Shown: positions 6,778-8,923 of the stretch, piece after piece
Position numbering within the stretch: the stretch's first letter is position 1
Layout: each line of letters opens with the position of its first letter
Source: Alistipes sp.
GTDB lineage: Bacteria; Bacteroidota; Bacteroidia; Bacteroidales; Rikenellaceae
NCBI GenBank assembly: GCA_017380275.1
Contig: JAFOEH010000144.1
Location: 1 to 8,923 of the forward strand
Direction: 5' to 3'
DNA length: 8,923 nucleotides
Notes under the pieces: generated by a model
The model's database searches: none
The model's input: only the letters and a program-made list of their open reading frames with translations
Told to the model about the DNA's origin: nothing
Program-made: the position numbers and the translations under genes

Positions 6778-7632
6778 TTACTTCTCTGTAAGTTTCTCGA
6801 GCGATGTAATCTCGACGATGTTGTTGTTCTCGATCAGCACCACGTTGCTCAGGCGTGTCATATCGGCCGCCAGACGCAGCTCCACATCGAGCGAGGTGTG
6901 GTTCTCGTTCTCGGTGCGGCTCTCGACATATCCGATGCGTACTCCCTCGGGGAAGTAGTGCGAGAGACCCGAGGCTACCACCTCGTCGCCGATCTCAAAC
7001 TCCGAATACTTCGTCAGCTCGGTCATCTGCACGCGGTGGGGCGAGTGGCCGTTCCACGTTATCGAACCGAAGTGCTCGTCGCCGCGAATCTTGCCGCTGG
7101 TGTGGAAGCCCGTGTTGAGGATCGACATCACAACCGAATAGTTGTCCGAACACTCCATCACATATCCCACCATACATCCGTCGGGCGTCACCACCGCCAT
7201 CTCGGCCACCACACCGTCCTGACGGCCTCGGTTGAGAGTCAGGTAGTTGCGGTCGTGGTGGATGGTGTTGCCCACCACGCGGGCCGTCGTGTAACGTCGC
7301 TCGGCCAGGCCCACCATCAGCGTCGAGTCCATCTGCCACATCGACATCGTGTCGGTCTCGATCTGCTCCTCGCGCTCACGGTAGCGCGTTAGGGTGTTCT
7401 CCAGCTCAGCCACGCGCTGAGCCAGCATCTCATTTTCGCTGCGCAGCGTGAAGTAGTGCTTGACGTTGAAGACGGTGTTCTGCATCCATCCCGCCACGGT
7501 GTTGGCGTGTGAGAGGATCTTGGCCTCGGTGTAGTGCGAAGAGTTGGCATAGAAGTTCAGCGCCACCGCCTCGATCAGGAGGAACAGCAGCACGACATAT
7601 ATTCGGCGTATGAGTTCTATGAGTTTATACAT
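6778..7632 (-). CDS. mreC: Rod shape-determining protein MreC
   Basis: MreC is the periplasmic scaffold that links MreB and MreD to PBP2 and RodA. The 284-residue product has an N-terminal cytoplasmic start and one membrane anchor (about 11-27). A heptad-like, charged coiled-coil region follows (about 62-92, ENEMLAQRVAELENTLTRYR). The rest is the beta-rich MreC domain, with NRGRQDGV (134-141), GYVMECSDNYSVV (156-168) and GDEVVASGLSHYFPEGVRIG (215-234), all typical of the family. The length is normal. The start at 7632 is chosen because the anchor begins at once and the codons upstream leave the frame. An 83-base gap with a strong hairpin separates it from mreB, unlike the tight spacing downstream, which suggests that mreC-onward expression is tuned separately from mreB. 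Confidence 0.95.
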   Translation of the reverse strand: MYKLIELIRRIYVVLLFLLIEAVALNFYANSSHYTEAKILSHANTVAGWMQNTVFNVKHYFTLRSENEMLAQRVAELENTLTRYREREEQIETDTMSMWQMDSTLMVGLAERRYTTARVVGNTIHHDRNYLTLNRGRQDGVVAEMAVVTPDGCMVGYVMECSDNYSVVMSILNTGFHTSGKIRGDEHFGSITWNGHSPHRVQMTELTKYSEFEIGDEVVASGLSHYFPEGVRIGYVESRTENENHTSLDVELRLAADMTRLSNVVLIENNNIVEITSLEKLTEK

Positions 7633-7649
7633 CTACTTGCACTACTATC

Positions 7650-7681
7650 GTGCCCCCGACCGCTGGAGCGACCGAGGGCAC
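7650..7681 (-). promoter_or_regulatory. Intercistronic hairpin between mreB and mreC
   Basis: On the - strand, GTGCCCTCGGTCGC (7681 down to 7668) and GCGGTCGGGGGCAC (7663 down to 7650) flank the 4-base loop TCCA. As operon-sense RNA all 14 positions pair, three of them as G-U wobbles. Read from the + strand the same three positions become C-A or A-C mismatches. That asymmetry suggests selection on the mreB-mreC mRNA rather than on a DNA palindrome. No run of U follows it, so it is not an ordinary terminator. It ends 17 bases before the mreC ATG and begins 34 bases after the mreB stop. It could block 3' decay of the mreB message, be an RNase cleavage site, or limit mreC translation; the role is inference. 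Confidence 0.8.
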
Positions 7682-7715
7682 AAACTTTATATCTCAGTGA
7701 ATGAAACAGTCTTAA

Positions 7716-8741
7716 TTATTCGCCGTGCATCAGGAACGAGAACTTATCGACGTTCTTCATCGCGATGCTCGTACCGCGAGCGATAGCACGCAGGGGATCC
7801 TCGGCGATGTGTACGGGCAGGCCGCACTTGTTCGACAGACGCTTGTCGAGGCCCTTGATCAGGGCACCACCACCGGCCAGGTAGATGCCGTTCTTCACGA
7901 TGTCGGCATAGAGCTCGGGGGGCATAGTCTCCAGCACGGTCATAAGTGCTGCGTCGAGCTTCACGAGCGACTTCTCCAGCGCGTAGGCGATCTCGTTGTA
8001 CGAGAGCGTCACGGTCTGCGGCAGCGCGGTGAGCATATTGGGACCCGTCAGCACGAAATCCTCGGGCTCGTCGTCCAGCTCGGGGATGGCAGCGCCGATG
8101 GCGTGCTTGATCTCCTCGGCTGTGCGCTCACCGATGCGGATGTTGTGCTGCTGACGAACGTAGTTCTGAATATCGGTGGTGAAGACATCACCCGCCACGT
8201 TGATCGACTCCGAGCATACGATACCGCCCAGCGAGATGCAGGCGATCTCGGACGTACCGCCACCGATGTCGATGACCATATTTCCTTCGGGCGCCTCAAC
8301 GTCCAGACCTGCACCCAGCGCAGCGGCCATAGGCTCGAAAATCATATATACGTCGCGTGCTCCGGCGTGCTCGGCCGAGTCGCGCACGGCGCGAATCTCG
8401 ACGTTGGTCGATCCCGAGGGGATACAGATTACCATACGCAGCGAGGGCGAGAACATCGACGATGTGGTGCGCACCTTCTTGATCAGTCCGCGCAGCATCA
8501 ACTCCGTGGCCTTGAAGTCGGCAATCACGCCATCCTTGAGCGGGCGGATGGTCTTGATGTTGGGGTTTACGCGACCGTCCATCTTCTTTGCTTCGGTACC
8601 GATGGCCTTGACCTTGCCCGTCTGCAACTCCAGAGCGATGATCGAAGGCTCATCCACTACAACCTTGCCGTTGTAGATAATCAGCGTGTTGGCCGTACCG
8701 AGGTCGATGGCCAACTCTTGCATCAGTGAAAAAAATCCCAT
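7716..8741 (-). CDS. mreB: Rod shape-determining protein MreB (bacterial actin)
   Basis: MreB polymerises into membrane-bound filaments that steer cell-wall elongation. The 341-residue protein has the complete actin-fold ATPase set: phosphate-1 motif IDLGTANT (12-19), the catalytic glutamate Glu136 in FEPMAAALGAG (135-145), phosphate-2 motif DIGGGTSE (158-165) and the adenosine motif YLAGGGALIKG (287-297). The N-terminus GFFSLM and the loop SSMFSPS (94-100, with Met96 and Phe97) are hydrophobic and fit the membrane-contact sites of MreB. The first ATG at 8741 is preferred over Met7 (8721-8723) because other Bacteroidota MreB proteins, as I recall, start MG(F/L)FSF.QE. The A/T-rich bases just upstream lack a Shine-Dalgarno, as is normal for the phylum. 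It is first in the operon and preceded by a long structured leader. The length is typical, with no anomalies. Confidence 0.98.
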   Translation of the reverse strand: MGFFSLMQELAIDLGTANTLIIYNGKVVVDEPSIIALELQTGKVKAIGTEAKKMDGRVNPNIKTIRPLKDGVIADFKATELMLRGLIKKVRTTSSMFSPSLRMVICIPSGSTNVEIRAVRDSAEHAGARDVYMIFEPMAAALGAGLDVEAPEGNMVIDIGGGTSEIACISLGGIVCSESINVAGDVFTTDIQNYVRQQHNIRIGERTAEEIKHAIGAAIPELDDEPEDFVLTGPNMLTALPQTVTLSYNEIAYALEKSLVKLDAALMTVLETMPPELYADIVKNGIYLAGGGALIKGLDKRLSNKCGLPVHIAEDPLRAIARGTSIAMKNVDKFSFLMHGE

Positions 8742-8771
8742 ATCTGTAACTATTTATTATTCAATCGTTAA

Positions 8772-8808
8772 GGTGGCGCTCGGGCTGGTCGATAGAGCGA
8801 AAAACACC
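8772..8808 (-). other. Leader hairpin 4 (nearest mreB)
   Basis: In the - strand RNA, GGUG (8808-8805) pairs with CACC (8775-8772) and CGCUC (8799-8795) with GAGCG (8781-8777). The U5 run (8804-8800) opposite one C forms an internal loop, and the terminal loop is 13 bases. It starts directly where hairpin 3 ends. Because its internal loop contains the U run that could serve hairpin 3 as a terminator tail, the two structures may compete. Confidence 0.45.
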
Positions 8809-8840
8809 GTTTGCGCCGAGCCCCTCGGCCCCCCGCAAAC
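8809..8840 (-). other. Leader hairpin 3, GC-rich, followed by a U run
   Basis: In the - strand RNA, GUUUGC (8840-8835) pairs with GCAAAC (8814-8809), and GCCGAG (8829-8824) with CUCGGC (8820-8815), around a GGG loop. A bulge of five G (8834-8830) interrupts the 5' arm. All 12 pairs are Watson-Crick. U5 lies four bases beyond the stem (8804-8800), giving a weak terminator-like arrangement inside the mreB leader. Confidence 0.65.
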
Positions 8841-8851
8841 AGCTGAAAAAT

Positions 8852-8866
8852 GCCTCCTCGCGAGGC
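8852..8866 (-). other. Leader hairpin 2, small, followed by a U run
   Basis: In the - strand RNA, GCCUC (8866-8862) pairs with GAGGC (8856-8852) around the loop GCGAG, followed by A and then five U (8850-8846). This is a minimal terminator shape. The overlapping perfect palindrome CCTCGCGAGG offers an alternative pairing, so the exact fold is uncertain. Confidence 0.4.
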
Positions 8867-8881
8867 CCTTCGCACCCTTTG

Positions 8882-8903
8882 GCGGACGAAATGCTCCGAC
8901 CGC
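8882..8903 (-). other. Leader hairpin 1 at the predicted 5' end of the mreB mRNA
   Basis: In the - strand RNA, GCGG (8903-8900) pairs with CCGC (8885-8882); after one U-U mismatch, CGGA (8898-8895) pairs with UUCG (8890-8887) with one G-U wobble. The loop is GCAU (8894-8891). Placed right after the candidate -7 box, it would sit at or within a few bases of the transcript's 5' end, where a hairpin can protect an mRNA from decay. Confidence 0.5.
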
Positions 8904-8907
8904 ACGA

Positions 8908-8915
8908 CAAAGGTA
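8908..8915 (-). promoter_or_regulatory. Candidate -7 promoter element for the mreB operon
   Basis: The - strand reads TACCTTTG, an exact match to the Bacteroidota primary sigma factor (sigma-ABfr) -7 consensus TAnnTTTG. It is the only exact match I found on the - strand between here and the mreB start. The matching -33 element (TTTG/TTG) should lie about 20 bases further upstream, beyond the window edge, and cannot be checked. Transcription would begin near 8904-8901, giving a leader of about 160 bases. Confidence 0.6.
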
Positions 8916-8923
8916 GTGAAAAG

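Larger units (their letters stand above)
8742..8904 (-). promoter_or_regulatory. Structured 5' leader of the mreB operon
   Basis: About 160 bases separate the candidate promoter from the mreB ATG, with no gene in either strand that I believe. In the - strand RNA four hairpins can form one after another: 8903-8882, 8866-8852, 8840-8809 and 8808-8772. The last two abut with no spacer, and together the four account for most of the leader. The 30 bases next to the start codon (8771-8742) are A/U-rich and look unstructured, leaving the ribosome site open. Runs of five U follow the second and third hairpins, so transcription attenuation is possible. I do not recognise any known riboswitch or ribosomal-protein leader. 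The pairing is seen in the sequence; the regulatory role is inferred. Confidence 0.55.

Noticed and set aside
7650..7681. The mreB/mreC hairpin as an intrinsic terminator
   Set aside because: No U run follows the stem in the - strand direction, and the downstream genes need the same transcript because no convincing promoter lies between the hairpin and mreC.
8721..8723. Internal ATG (Met7) as an alternative mreB start
   Set aside because: The six residues before it are hydrophobic and fit the membrane-contact N-terminus of Bacteroidota MreB, so the first ATG at 8739-8741 is preferred.
7725..8729. A 334-codon open frame on the + strand opposite mreB, and similar long antisense frames at 5198-5866 and 6691-7392
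   Set aside because: The products are rich in His, Arg, Gln and Val in low-complexity patterns with no domain, and they mirror codon bias of real high-GC genes on the - strand. I see no independent start signal or motif.
1..8923. CRISPR array, tRNA, rRNA, insertion sequence or toxin-antitoxin and defence genes
   Set aside because: I saw no regularly spaced repeats, cloverleaf or transposase motifs and no terminal inverted repeats. Nearly all bases belong to the ten genes described, so no defence or mobile system is supported.

Overview
The window looks like chromosomal core sequence from a Bacteroidota (Bacteroidetes) gut-type bacterium, most plausibly the Alistipes/Rikenellaceae group. The evidence is the gene order mreB-mreC-mreD-mrdA-rodA, Bacteroidota-style protein details (MreB N-terminus, long RodA, Cys/His-rich PBP2), starts without clear Shine-Dalgarno sequences, a match to the Bacteroidota -7 promoter element (TAnnTTTG) upstream of mreB, and high GC in most coding sequence (60-65% in two 60-base lines I counted by hand). 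The genus is an inference from memory.

Left part, + strand (1-1929): four closely packed genes. A CPBP-family membrane protease cut by the window edge is followed after 2 bases by a small DUF3784-like membrane protein. Its stop codon overlaps the start of a fumarylacetoacetate-hydrolase-family enzyme (ATGA), and 29 bases later comes maf, a nucleotide pyrophosphatase. The CPBP gene is clearly lower in GC (about 41% over 1-360) than what follows.

Centre: a strong symmetrical hairpin with A and T tracts (1938-1968) lies between two convergent units and should terminate transcription in both directions.

Right part, - strand (8923 down to 1974): the elongasome operon. A candidate promoter (8908-8915) is followed by a leader of about 160 bases that can fold into four successive hairpins, then mreB, mreC, mreD, mrdA (PBP2) and rodA. 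A CaCA-family cation/Ca2+ antiporter gene sits only 21 bases behind rodA and appears to be the last gene of the same transcript. From mreC to rodA the spacing is 1 base, 4 bases and a 1-base TAATG overlap. Between mreB and mreC there is an 83-base gap holding a 14-bp hairpin that pairs fully only in the operon-sense RNA.

Together MreB filaments, the MreC/MreD membrane scaffold, the transpeptidase PBP2 and the SEDS glycosyltransferase RodA form the machine for lateral cell-wall synthesis. Maf is often linked to division control or nucleotide-pool cleaning but is transcribed from the other side. I see no mobile element, CRISPR array, rRNA or tRNA, and no novel multi-gene system. The best candidates for something undescribed are the structured mreB leader RNA, the mreB/mreC intercistronic hairpin, the antiporter at the end of the wall operon, and a Cys/His cluster near the PBP2 active site.
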